A stretch of 64,000 nucleotides of DNA from the NCBI GenBank assembly GCA_033558025.1, contig JAUCEF010000005.1:1364001-1428000 (forward strand), written 5' to 3'. Shown here one piece after another: positions 42,481 to 52,732 of this stretch (the first letter of the stretch is position 1; every line of letters begins with the position of its first letter). The position numbers and the translations under genes were made by a program. The notes under the pieces are model-generated. The model did not search any database. It had not been told where the DNA came from and saw nothing but the letters and a program-made list of their open reading frames with translations. The stretch is from Phytophthora sp. 'mugwort'. Its lineage: Eukaryota > Oomycota > Peronosporomycetes > Peronosporales > Peronosporaceae.

Positions 42481-45400
42481 ATGCATTTCCGAGTAGTGGG
42501 TCAGGAAGAAGTCGAGACCACGAACTTGGCAGTGCACCGAGGTGTCCATTTCAAACACAAAGGCAGCAGGGAATCATGGACCGATAACAACGATACCGAG
42601 CGGCCTAGCGGCGCTGAGACCGAGTGGCGTATCCGACCAGGAGAATTGCAGTCCATTCGACAATTGCAGCAACTTCAGACGCATCGGCAGTTGAAGAAGC
42701 TCAAGACACTGCTGGACTTGACACCGGAACCCATCAACTACATTAAGCTGCGTCGTACAGAGCAAAGTCTGCGTGCTTCAGTTCGTAACCGAGTTGCCAT
42801 GGCCAGTATCGTTGCTCACGAGATTATTGCTCCAGTTGCTCCTCGAGTTGCTGCTGCATCTTTAACTTTACCACGTCAAGAATATCGGATGCCTTGTCCA
42901 AGTCCGCCACCGAAAGTTGCCTATCCGGATATGGCTACGCCTCAGTTCAAGCTCGAGGATAAGCCAAAGGGGCGAATTGAAGACAAGCCACTCGCTTCAT
43001 CCATTCACTCGCTCGCTCAAGAGCAGCATAAAGTGCGTCTTGAAGCTTACCAGGAAGATACGAAGGTCCACGCTCTGCTAGCTGACATTCGAGCCTCCAG
43101 CTTAGCCAGTGTGTACAAATTCACGCCACTCTTTAAGCTCGACGAGCGTCGGCGACTACGATCGCGATGGCGGCTTTGGCGTGAGTACGTGGCGTGGCAC
43201 ACTGAAGCGCAGAGACGTCTTGAAGCTCTTACGCCGTTTGCCATTCACATCCAGCGCGTCTTCCGGTTGCGGAGTCAACGCTGGGCTCGACGTCGTCGGA
43301 TCTTGGACGCCTTGTACGCCCAGTGGGAAGCAGCTCGCACCGTTCAAAGCTGCATGCGCCGATGGCTGAGAGGATATGAACTCTTACTGAAGCACACTAC
43401 TGCGCACGCAGCACGACTCCAGGCAGCGTGGCGGGGGCGAGCGACGCGCAAACGGGTAAAGCGTGAGCTCCAGACGCAGTTACGGATGCTGCTAGCCTCG
43501 ATTTCGCCTACGGGGGACCTCCATCGCTTACACGAAATAGCTCGTGGAGATCGTCGCTTAGCCTCCAAGTTGAACGCCATGTTAGTTCTCGTCACGGAGA
43601 CGCACGTCGCTGTGGAGGTGTCACGAGGTGAGCAGCGAGCCCCAAAGTACGCAGCGATTGCCGCTCGAAATGTCGCTCGTCCTGTTGAAGCTTCGTGTCG
43701 TCAACTGTTTCATGCCGTCCATGAACTGCGTCAACTGGTTGTCAAGCGTGAAGGAGCGTCCCAGGCAGCGAAAGAGAGATTCTTGGAAGCTAAACGGGCT
43801 CGTCGTGAGCAGAAGCGCAAGGCTGATGACGAGAGATTGGCAAAGGAACTTGCTCAAAGTATTGATCGACTTGCCCAGGCTCGTGAGCGTGAACGGATGC
43901 ACCGTGTAGAGCTGGAGACGCGCGAGTTTGTGCGAGCACGACGCACACTCGAGGAGGACATGAGAGCTCGTCAACAACTACAGCGTCAACGACGAGAGCA
44001 AGACGAGGACGCACTGATGCTGATTGAAGAGTACCAAGTGCGCTACGTGGTGGCCGAAACCCAACGTCGCGAGCTCGAAGCTCGGGATCGGCTGCTAGAA
44101 GTGGCGAGGCGTGATCAATTCCTACAGGAACGTGCACACCAACAACGGCAAGAGATGCAAGAGATCGTACGAGCAGATACGGAGAAGAAAGCCGAGATAG
44201 AGCGTCAGCGTTTGCTGGCGCGTCAACAAGACAAAGAAAAGTGGGCAGGTTTGGCGAAGGCAGCGAAGACCCAAGCTCGAGAACGTTTGCGACAACGAGA
44301 GAGGGAAGAAGAGGAAATTCAATGGCGTTTGGATGCGGAGCGAGCAAAGCTGAGAGAAGCGGAGCGCCAGAAGGAAACGCTACGTCGGCAGAAGTATGAC
44401 GAAGTGGGTCGACAACAGTGTGAACGCGACTCGATGGAAGACGCTGACAAGAGCAGTCGGCGATGGCACTTCGCTCTCAAGAAGCGTGCGGCAGCAGAGC
44501 AATGGGAGGCAAAGCGCGAGAAGGAGAGGGTCAAGTACTTGCTGGATCCACTACAATTTGCCAAGATGGAGGCACAAAAGGCACTTGAAGAGCAGCAACG
44601 TCGTGAAAACCATCTCATGCGTGGCCAAGACGCGCTGAGTAGAGCGATAGAGGAAGAAGAGCGCAAGAAACTGTACTTCAAGCTTTGTCGAGAGAGAAAA
44701 CGAGTTCGAGCTGTCGAATGTCGACGAGAGGCCAACGAGACGTCGCTGTTGAAAGTCGAAGATGCTCGAGACCAGGAGATCCGGCGGATACAACGTCAAG
44801 CTGAGGAATACAAGCGCATTCTTGAACAGATGCAGCAGTTGGCTGACCAAGTGGCAAACAAGCAGAAAGACCGACTAGAGGAAGCCAGGAATCGCAAACT
44901 TCTGCACGATGAAGAGACTCGACAGCGACGGATTCAACAAGCTCAACTCCAGCTGGATCGGATCCTTGAGAAGCATGAGCGAGCAGCGATGGAAGAGGAA
45001 GACCGACGAGCTCAAAATCTGGACGCGATTGAAGCCAAACGCCATCGAGAAAGACGCAATCTACGCATGATGCGGGAAGATGTCGCGACGATGGAGCGCC
45101 AGAACTGGGAGGATGAAGGCACTCGGCTTGAGAAATTATTGTGGTCTCCACAGGAGGCAGCAGCACTGCGTCACATGGTGGTCGAGTACCCTCAGTACTT
45201 GCGACTGAACGTCGAACTGTTGATGGAGTTTGTTGCAAGTCTCAAGGGTCCACCGCCCCTCGATCTCGACTACGAAGCTGTCGAAGCTCATATAGCAGCC
45301 GAACATACCCTTACCGAGGACAAGGTGCCTCCAAAGAAAAGGAAGACCCGTCGATTTTTCTACCACGAGTTCTTCGAGGAGGACCCCGTCATGGAACGGA

Positions 45401-46842
45401 TTTACCCGAAACCTGCTCCGCCGATGACCGGTCCAGGCAGCACAAACCAGTTGACCCGTGATCGCTGGAAACGAGTCGCTGCACATTTTCTAGGCCGGTC
45501 CTGGGGCTCTGAAGCCTCTCGAAACGGCTTTGCACTGATGCACAACGGAGAGTACGAAGCCGCATGTAAATGTCTTCTGGAAGTCGTCCACAGTATGCAG
45601 TACAGTCAAATTGAGAGCCCCTCAGCGTCTCGTTCCTATCAAGATGTCCCACCCGCCTTGCTTCGACAGCTCGGACGATGTCTTCTCAAACAGCATCAAA
45701 CGTGCTCCCAGTGGGAATATCTGAGTAGGTCGCTATTCTTCTTCCACCAGGCAAGCACGCACCTTGTCTTCTTGAGTAACCCGTCCTTCCTCCAAGAACT
45801 CGCCTTCGCACTGGAACTGAACGGGGACTATCGCCATGCAGCTGAAATCCTTGGCGGCATCGTCAGGTGTTTTCCTCGATACTCACGGCTGATGGAGGTG
45901 ATCTTCCGAGCAGGAATTGTCATGTTTTCACTCCAAATGTTCCGTCAAAGTCGCGAATACGTGCTGCATACACTGGAAGCTGCACCTTTCGGCTGGGAAC
46001 CTTTCGAGATCGTGTTTCTTGCTGCTCGAGTGATGGAACTTGAGGGCAAATCCAGTCGCAAACTGTGCGCAGTAGCGTACGAGGACGCCTACCGCAAGAG
46101 CTTGAGAGGAGCTTTGCACCACGTTTCAACCTCATGGCCAGACTGGATCAAAGCTGCCGAGACATGGCGCGAACGTGGAGACCGATATTTGGAGCGTCAT
46201 GAATACGTCCTTGCAAAGGATGCGTACCTGGTCATGAGGAAGCGCCAAACGTACAAACCTTCTGTCTTGACCAGCAAACGCAAGGCAGTTATGGCTGCGC
46301 TTCGACGACAGCAAAGTCACAACGAGGTACCCTCAGGCTCTATGTTTGACGACGCGGACTGGCTGCGTCTGAGCAGTACTTTCGCACTCTTGAATGACCG
46401 ACCGACTGCAGTCACTGCTATGAGTAACTGGCTTCGTGTAGGCGGAGGATACAAAGCACGAGTCACTCAGCGTTTCTATCGCTGGCCGCTTGTAAGATGG
46501 AAGCTCTTGACTGGAATGACTGTGCCTGCAAAGGTAACGCAATGGCTGGAAGATCAGAATCAGGTGAAGGCTGCAACTGATGCTCAGCTTCGATTGGCGC
46601 GCGAAGTAAAGCGACAGGAAGTGCTAAAACAACGCAGAGAGCGCTCATATCTCGGCATGCAGGCTTGGGGACAACAAGAAGAGAATACACAACAGTGCGA
46701 TGAGCCACTCAAACAAAATGGGACCTTCGTTACAACAGAAGAGGCTGCAGTTGGGGATAACCCGACTGAAGAGGACGACGTAATTGTCGTAAGTCAAGAT
46801 GACAAGAGAGAATGCTCAGGAAACATGGGCTCAATCACTTGA
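42481..46842 (+). CDS. Large IQ-motif, coiled-coil protein with TPR-like C-terminus
   Basis: 1453 residues from the first in-frame ATG at 42481. The frame is open upstream to 42352 without another ATG, so a further 5' exon is possible. At about 220-330 are IQ-like motifs (IHIQRVFRLRSQRWARRR, VQSCMRRWLRG, RLQAAWRGRATRKRVKR), which bind calmodulin or centrin-like proteins. Residues about 410-890 form a long, very charged coiled coil. From about 995 onward helical hairpins resemble TPR units (NGFALMHNGEYEAACKCLLE, FALELNGDYRHAAEIL, YLERHEYVLAKDAYLVM). The plan suggests a cytoskeletal or flagellar scaffold; that is inference. The last 8 bases overlap the end of the convergent aminotransferase gene. 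The final 100 or so codons are duplicated at 53734-54059. Confidence 0.82.
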   Translation: MHFRVVGQEEVETTNLAVHRGVHFKHKGSRESWTDNNDTERPSGAETEWRIRPGELQSIRQLQQLQTHRQLKKLKTLLDLTPEPINYIKLRRTEQSLRASVRNRVAMASIVAHEIIAPVAPRVAAASLTLPRQEYRMPCPSPPPKVAYPDMATPQFKLEDKPKGRIEDKPLASSIHSLAQEQHKVRLEAYQEDTKVHALLADIRASSLASVYKFTPLFKLDERRRLRSRWRLWREYVAWHTEAQRRLEALTPFAIHIQRVFRLRSQRWARRRRILDALYAQWEAARTVQSCMRRWLRGYELLLKHTTAHAARLQAAWRGRATRKRVKRELQTQLRMLLASISPTGDLHRLHEIARGDRRLASKLNAMLVLVTETHVAVEVSRGEQRAPKYAAIAARNVARPVEASCRQLFHAVHELRQLVVKREGASQAAKERFLEAKRARREQKRKADDERLAKELAQSIDRLAQARERERMHRVELETREFVRARRTLEEDMRARQQLQRQRREQDEDALMLIEEYQVRYVVAETQRRELEARDRLLEVARRDQFLQERAHQQRQEMQEIVRADTEKKAEIERQRLLARQQDKEKWAGLAKAAKTQARERLRQREREEEEIQWRLDAERAKLREAERQKETLRRQKYDEVGRQQCERDSMEDADKSSRRWHFALKKRAAAEQWEAKREKERVKYLLDPLQFAKMEAQKALEEQQRRENHLMRGQDALSRAIEEEERKKLYFKLCRERKRVRAVECRREANETSLLKVEDARDQEIRRIQRQAEEYKRILEQMQQLADQVANKQKDRLEEARNRKLLHDEETRQRRIQQAQLQLDRILEKHERAAMEEEDRRAQNLDAIEAKRHRERRNLRMMREDVATMERQNWEDEGTRLEKLLWSPQEAAALRHMVVEYPQYLRLNVELLMEFVASLKGPPPLDLDYEAVEAHIAAEHTLTEDKVPPKKRKTRRFFYHEFFEEDPVMERIYPKPAPPMTGPGSTNQLTRDRWKRVAAHFLGRSWGSEASRNGFALMHNGEYEAACKCLLEVVHSMQYSQIESPSASRSYQDVPPALLRQLGRCLLKQHQTCSQWEYLSRSLFFFHQASTHLVFLSNPSFLQELAFALELNGDYRHAAEILGGIVRCFPRYSRLMEVIFRAGIVMFSLQMFRQSREYVLHTLEAAPFGWEPFEIVFLAARVMELEGKSSRKLCAVAYEDAYRKSLRGALHHVSTSWPDWIKAAETWRERGDRYLERHEYVLAKDAYLVMRKRQTYKPSVLTSKRKAVMAALRRQQSHNEVPSGSMFDDADWLRLSSTFALLNDRPTAVTAMSNWLRVGGGYKARVTQRFYRWPLVRWKLLTGMTVPAKVTQWLEDQNQVKAATDAQLRLAREVKRQEVLKQRRERSYLGMQAWGQQEENTQQCDEPLKQNGTFVTTEEAAVGDNPTEEDDVIVVSQDDKRECSGNMGSIT

Positions 46843-47843
46843 ACACTTCCGTGCTTTTGTCGATCACCGCGTGACGAACCGCAGTCGTAATCTGGTCCAG
46901 AATGGGATGAGGCAGAAACGTTCTCTCCACGACCTCCTTAGTCTCGGAGTGTTCATACTTCAGCAACTTGGCTCCCAGCACCAGTCTGGACGTGCTCGAG
47001 ATAAAGCATCCTTGCCACTCGTCCACATCATCCAGTGCTGGGGGCGAGAGTTTCACAGGAATACCATTTTCCGCGCAAATCTCCAGCACGAGGGACCTTA
47101 CCGTTCCCTTTAGAATTCCCTCCTCGGCCGTATACACCGTTCCGTCCTGAATTGCATAGAAGTTTGTCTGCGAGCCTTCCAGCAGAAATCCAGTGGCTGG
47201 GTCCATGAGGATCACCTCCTCCATATCCGAAGCCATTCTGTCATAAATCACCTGGCGCTCCCTCACCCAGGCCGAGTCCTTCGCCGCAGCATTATGACGC
47301 GGTAGACCCGCCACCTCCAGCTTGACCATCTCGGAGCGCAGCGGCGGGAGGAACCCGACGTGACAAAACACATCTGTGTCTGCAAGGACCTCCCCGTCCA
47401 CCTTGCTCCCCTCTCCAGGACACACCAGTACATTGATCTTGTACTCCTGGTCCGTGTTCCCGTTATAGAGCCTCTTAAATGCCGCCATTGCAGCGATCAT
47501 CGTGGCCTCGGTCCTCGGTCTCAGCTCCTTCTCTACGGCACTGGGGGTCAGCTGCTTTTCCGTCTGCATGGCAATTGTCGACTCCACTGCAGCAAAGATT
47601 TAACCAAACTAGAGTCAGTCAAAGTAAGAGATGATAATTTATTCCCCCAAAACGTTACAAACCGAGACGGCGGATGTGCGCCTCGTAGTCGAAGATCTTG
47701 GTCTGATGCACGGTGCGGGCGGCGGTGTACGCGCCACGAGGGAGCGACAGTAGGAATGAAGTGGCGTCCGATTCACATGGGATGACGAGCCCGTTCTTGG
47801 CGGCGGCTACCATCAGCTTCTTCTCGGCTTGCCGCGTCGCCAT
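46835..47843 (-). CDS. Fold-type IV PLP aminotransferase (BCAT/lyase-like), left copy
   Basis: Exons 47843-47663 and 47586-46835 across a 76-bp intron (donor GTTTGT, acceptor CTGCAG, phase 1) give 310 residues. Exon 1 holds the family start LPRGAYTAARTVHQTKIFDY and HIRRL. Exon 2 holds the PLP-Lys segment AAAKDSAWVRERQ, the cofactor-binding turn FLLEGSQTNFYAI and the phosphate-binding GILKGTVRSLVLEICAENGI. These identify a class IV aminotransferase, the group that includes branched-chain aminotransferase, D-amino acid aminotransferase and aminodeoxychorismate lyase. At 310 residues it is nearer the lyase/DAAT size. Exact substrate cannot be set from sequence. No targeting signal is clear. Its stop overlaps the 3' end of the IQ gene. 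An identical copy lies at 52733-53741. Confidence 0.88.
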
Positions 47844-48187
47844 CGCCGATGGATGAGAACGCTGGTTAAAACAATACTTTATACGTAAACAACTGTGATA
47901 TAGCATAGACTCTTAGCTAGTCGATCATCTTGAAGATCATGTCTTAGAGTCGTGCTTGAGGTCCTACTGTACACTGCTGCACAAAAAGTATAGGAATCGA
48001 CTCGTCAATCACGAAATGGCACTAAGAGAATAGAGTTCCAAGACACAACCATGAATTTATTTACGCATTGCACTACCAAACGAGTGTGATCTATCGAGCG
48101 CCTCGGCATCCCCGGTTCTTCTCTCGCAACGGGTCATGCCACTATCAACGCTCTGCTATGCCAGCTTCGTCTTAACACGCCAAGGGC
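47844..48187. other. Intergenic between xylanase 3' end and aminotransferase start, left arm
   Basis: 344 bp. It contains the downstream region of the xylanase gene and the promoter of the aminotransferase; the mirror is 52389-52732 with no difference seen by eye. Confidence 0.6.
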
Positions 48188-49451
48188 TTACGTTCGAAGG
48201 TGCTTGTTCCCAGTGGCCCAGCCCGCCACGATACCATCGTACAAAGACTTGCGTACTACAGCCGTGTTCGGTCCACCAGGCTGATACCACGGCAGCGGCG
48301 ATCGGGTCTTGAGCCACGAATAGTTGTCGGAGAAGCCCCAGGTCGTGACACCGACACACTTGGCCACCTGTTGGCACGCCGCCACGGCCCTTTTGTAAAC
48401 GGCCACCTGTTGGGTCTGCTGTGCCGTGGTGGGCGTCATCGTAGGTGTGGTCACGTCGAGTTCGGTGATAGCCACATCAAGACCGAGGTCCGTGAAGCGC
48501 TTCAGGTTGGCCACTTGCGCCTCGACCGAAGCAGTGCTGAGATAGTCGAAATGGGACTGGAAACCGACGCCGTCGATGGCGATGCCCTGGGCCTTCCATG
48601 ACTTGACCATGTTTAGCACAGCAGTGGATTTGGCGTTAATCGTGTTGGTATTGTAATCGTTGTAGTACAGTTTGGTCTTGAGGCCGAGCGACTTTTTCAC
48701 GGCATTCGCGGTCCTGAAGGCCGTCGTGAGGTACTCGGTTCCCGTCTTGGTGTACCAGAACGACTTGCGGTACTGAGCGTCGTTGTCAATGACTTCGTTG
48801 GCGACATCCCAGGCGTAGCAATTGTCCCCAAAGTGGGTCATGACCTTGGTGATGTGGTTCTTCAGCGCCTTAAGCAGATCTTCCTTCCCGAGGTTGCGGA
48901 CCCAAATGGGGGCCTGTTCGTGCTGGGGACACATACATACAAGGGAATAATGGGATAAATATCATCAAGTTATGGACAGGTAAGCACATGACAAACTGAG
49001 CACGTACCCAAAGCAGCGTGTGACAGCGGACTTTAGCGCCCGAAGCCTTCGCGGTGGCGACAATCTTGTCGGCATATGTGTAAGTGAACACGTTCTGTTT
49101 GGACTCGGTGGCATCCCACTGCAAGGTAAAATGGACCAAAATTAGTAACCGGCTCACTTTTGTAACCCAGACCAGCATGCTTGCCCAATTCAAGGATGAG
49201 TATGAGTACAACTTCCGTACCTTCATGGCATTGGCGGGCGTGATCATACTGAAGTCATGTATATTCTGGAATCCTTTCATACACTTGGGGTCGTTTAGAT
49301 CTTGGTCCACCGTAGCGCCCATGTATTTACCGGAAGCTTTGGCCAGGTCATTAAGACCGTTGGAACCCTTGTAAGTCGACTTGACGATGGGGTCGGCTAC
49401 AGCAACTGCCATCGAGCCGATGCCCAAGACGAGAGCAATGGTGCGGATCAT
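48188..49451 (-). CDS. Secreted GH10 endo-1,4-beta-xylanase, left copy
   Basis: Exons 49451-49221, 49118-49008 and 48922-48188, with introns of 102 and 85 bp (GT-AG, both phase 0), give 358 residues. A signal peptide (MIRTIALVLGIGSMAVAVA) leads into the TIM-barrel of glycoside hydrolase family 10. Visible landmarks are ITPANAMKWDATE across the first intron, RCHTLLWHEQAP across the second, the acid/base Glu in YAWDVANEVI and the nucleophile Glu in VAITELDVTTP. The late WGFSDNYSWL strand completes the barrel. The enzyme cuts the xylan backbone of plant cell walls, fitting a plant-associated oomycete. No carbohydrate-binding module is present. An upstream GTG at 49457 is not used because the ATG is three codons later. 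Identical to 51125-52388. Confidence 0.94.
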
Positions 49452-49495
49452 CGTCACGTAGAAGGCGGAGCGGTGTAGGTGGAGTGATGTGGTGT

Positions 49496-49517
49496 TCCGA
49501 ACAAGGGAAAATGAAAA
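49496..49517 (-). promoter_or_regulatory. Candidate oomycete initiator, left xylanase
   Basis: Mirror of 51059-51080: minus strand reads TTTTCATTTTCCCTTGTTCG, about 45-65 bases before the ATG. It resembles the oomycete initiator (TCATT-Y-rich) followed by a CA/TTTG-type flank. Pattern match only. Confidence 0.35.
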
Positions 49518-49694
49518 GTGTCTCGAATAGACTTGTCATTGCAGGCTGAGGCTCCACGGGTCACCAAGACTTCATCATACTAGGCAGTATAGCACGTCGC
49601 TCTGCCACACATGGGGCTCACACCTGATGGTCCCTGCATACTAGTGGCTTGCATGTCTGTATAACTGCATCATGATTTCCAGTAGCGCATATGG

Positions 49695-50881
49695 AATTGT
49701 TTCTGATTGGCTTTGAACTGAATCCTGCGCATAGTTGTTGTCGCCCGACGTACAGATGAGCATCATGATCCCCTCCCTCGAGAACCAACTATATATTCCT
49801 CATTAAGGGTATTCTTCGGGAAGGGAATAGAAATAGCTGCAGGTAGTACCACTTTTTGGACGGCTCGCACACAACCGTCCTGTCATGTCAGCCTTGCTCA
49901 AAAATCTCGGCGTAGCCACTCCTTCGGCCATGCTTCACTTATCCATACACCTCAAATCCGATGCCATTGGCGGAGCTTCTCGATCGGCCAGCGGAGAACA
50001 CGATAAACGAGCCCACTGATGGAAGACTTCTGCGGTGCTGAGGAGTATGACAGCGCTGACAATGACGCGCCTATGGATACGACGGAGGGCTTGCAGCAGG
50101 AATCGTCCACTCCTAATGTCGGGCTTTAAATTGAAGACAAAAAGGATCAGCCCAAGTGGACCGCCAAGCGTCTCATCCGCGCTGCTTCAACGGCAAGTCG
50201 GACAGGTTGTGAGGGTACTGCGTTCGATGCAGCGAGAACTACGAGAGGACCTAGGCAGGAAGCAAGGGCTTAAGTATCAGATGTCCTTACTGGACTTCTT
50301 CCTACATCGTGACTTTTCCTATAGTTAGAAAGTTTTGGCGATTTAGTATTCCATATTACGTTCAAAGAGTGAGAGGGAAAAACAACTTAGGTTTGTATCC
50401 TGCTTGTTTTCATTCCTGTTGAGCGTGTGTTCCACGAGTAGGGGTTCACATCGAGGGGGTCATATGTACAGGTATTGCTGAGTCATTCGTATGATTACAG
50501 TACGCTGATGATGAACGCTTGCAGTCACATTGCCATCGTCACATGTTATCGCATGTTCATACGAACAGCACATCGAAATCAACACGAAAGACGGCAGAGA
50601 TAACATTCGGGTTATGGATGTTGTATCAACGCGTTATAGTCCTGTACATGTATCGTATATAATATTAGCCTTTATGCGCTCATAATCTCCATACCATAAA
50701 CACACTTGCTGATACTAGTGCGTTCGACAGCCTCCAACTGTTACAACAGAATCGTGTCAATCGCGATATCGCGACAAGCACTGATGGCGGGCAGTACTGA
50801 TCAAGATCAGTATCTAGGACATGACATGTACATGTAGTATAAATTCCTTTAGAAGGTTGAGCTTGTGATCGATGTAAATCA
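49695..50881. other. Spacer of the large inverted repeat
   Basis: About 1.19 kb of single-copy sequence. On the plus strand, frames between about 49885 and 50328 look like a degraded protein end: LLKNLGVATPSAMLHLS, then EEYDSADNDAPMDTTEGL in another frame, then a helix ending QMSLLDFF. The last motif fits a PCNA-interacting (PIP) box, known at the ends of some transposases. No intact gene. The remainder (50330-50880) is non-coding. Confidence 0.4.
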
Positions 50882-51058
50882 CCATATGCGCTACTGGAAA
50901 TCATGATACAGTCGTGCAGACATGCAAGCCACTAGTATGCAGGGACCATCAGGTGTGAGCCCCATGTGTGGCAGAGCGACGTGCTATACTGCCTAGTATG
51001 ATGAAGTCTTGGTGACCCGTGGAGCCTCAGCCTGCAATGACAAGTCTATTCGAGACAC

Positions 51059-51080
51059 TTTTCATTTTCCCTTGTTCGGA
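51059..51080 (+). promoter_or_regulatory. Candidate oomycete initiator, right xylanase
   Basis: TTTTCATTTTCCCTTGTTCG lies about 45-65 bases before the ATG at 51125. It resembles the TCATTYY-type initiator plus flanking region described for oomycete genes. Not proven. Confidence 0.35.
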
Positions 51081-51124
51081 ACACCACATCACTCCACCTA
51101 CACCGCTCCGCCTTCTACGTGACG

Positions 51125-52388
51125 ATGATCCGCACCATTGCTCTCGTCTTGGGCATCGGCTCGATGGCAGTTGCTGTAGCCGACCCCATCGTCAAGTCGA
51201 CTTACAAGGGTTCCAACGGTCTTAATGACCTGGCCAAAGCTTCCGGTAAATACATGGGCGCTACGGTGGACCAAGATCTAAACGACCCCAAGTGTATGAA
51301 AGGATTCCAGAATATACATGACTTCAGTATGATCACGCCCGCCAATGCCATGAAGGTACGGAAGTTGTACTCATACTCATCCTTGAATTGGGCAAGCATG
51401 CTGGTCTGGGTTACAAAAGTGAGCCGGTTACTAATTTTGGTCCATTTTACCTTGCAGTGGGATGCCACCGAGTCCAAACAGAACGTGTTCACTTACACAT
51501 ATGCCGACAAGATTGTCGCCACCGCGAAGGCTTCGGGCGCTAAAGTCCGCTGTCACACGCTGCTTTGGGTACGTGCTCAGTTTGTCATGTGCTTACCTGT
51601 CCATAACTTGATGATATTTATCCCATTATTCCCTTGTATGTATGTGTCCCCAGCACGAACAGGCCCCCATTTGGGTCCGCAACCTCGGGAAGGAAGATCT
51701 GCTTAAGGCGCTGAAGAACCACATCACCAAGGTCATGACCCACTTTGGGGACAATTGCTACGCCTGGGATGTCGCCAACGAAGTCATTGACAACGACGCT
51801 CAGTACCGCAAGTCGTTCTGGTACACCAAGACGGGAACCGAGTACCTCACGACGGCCTTCAGGACCGCGAATGCCGTGAAAAAGTCGCTCGGCCTCAAGA
51901 CCAAACTGTACTACAACGATTACAATACCAACACGATTAACGCCAAATCCACTGCTGTGCTAAACATGGTCAAGTCATGGAAGGCCCAGGGCATCGCCAT
52001 CGACGGCGTCGGTTTCCAGTCCCATTTCGACTATCTCAGCACTGCTTCGGTCGAGGCGCAAGTGGCCAACCTGAAGCGCTTCACGGACCTCGGTCTTGAT
52101 GTGGCTATCACCGAACTCGACGTGACCACACCTACGATGACGCCCACCACGGCACAGCAGACCCAACAGGTGGCCGTTTACAAAAGGGCCGTGGCGGCGT
52201 GCCAACAGGTGGCCAAGTGTGTCGGTGTCACGACCTGGGGCTTCTCCGACAACTATTCGTGGCTCAAGACCCGATCGCCGCTGCCGTGGTATCAGCCTGG
52301 TGGACCGAACACGGCTGTAGTACGCAAGTCTTTGTACGATGGTATCGTGGCGGGCTGGGCCACTGGGAACAAGCACCTTCGAACGTAA
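51125..52388 (+). CDS. Secreted GH10 endo-1,4-beta-xylanase, right copy
   Basis: Exons 51125-51355, 51458-51568 and 51654-52388 encode the same 358 residues as the left copy: signal peptide, GH10 barrel, acid/base Glu in WDVANEVI and nucleophile Glu in ITELDV. Introns, leader and downstream region also appear identical, so both copies should be expressed alike unless distal elements differ. The two genes diverge from the central spacer, their starts being about 1.67 kb apart. The two copies would simply double the dose of this plant-wall-degrading enzyme. Which arm is ancestral for this gene cannot be told from the sequence alone. Confidence 0.94.
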
Positions 52389-52732
52389 GCCCTTGGCGTG
52401 TTAAGACGAAGCTGGCATAGCAGAGCGTTGATAGTGGCATGACCCGTTGCGAGAGAAGAACCGGGGATGCCGAGGCGCTCGATAGATCACACTCGTTTGG
52501 TAGTGCAATGCGTAAATAAATTCATGGTTGTGTCTTGGAACTCTATTCTCTTAGTGCCATTTCGTGATTGACGAGTCGATTCCTATACTTTTTGTGCAGC
52601 AGTGTACAGTAGGACCTCAAGCACGACTCTAAGACATGATCTTCAAGATGATCGACTAGCTAAGAGTCTATGCTATATCACAGTTGTTTACGTATAAAGT
52701 ATTGTTTTAACCAGCGTTCTCATCCATCGGCG
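52389..52732. other. Intergenic between xylanase and aminotransferase, right arm
   Basis: Mirror of 47844-48187. It ends with agtattgttttaaccagcg followed by tctcatccatcggcg before the ATG at 52733; the TCATCC may be an initiator. Confidence 0.5.

Larger units (their letters stand above)
46516..49694. repeat. Left arm of large inverted repeat
   Basis: Pairs with 50882-54059 in reverse complement (position sum 100576 over most of its length; 100575 beyond a one-base indel near 46530). Every coding and non-coding frame between about 46800 and 49560 is mirrored exactly. Differences appear only near the two ends. Confidence 0.97.

Noticed and set aside
48200..48601. 133-codon open frame antisense to the left xylanase (and its mirror at 51975-52376)
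   Set aside because: It is a shadow of the GH10 coding exon; composition is Arg/His-rich chance coding and it has no homology pattern.
49870..50330. A live gene in the palindrome spacer
   Set aside because: Coding-like pieces are spread over different frames with stops between them and no intron sites that would join them.
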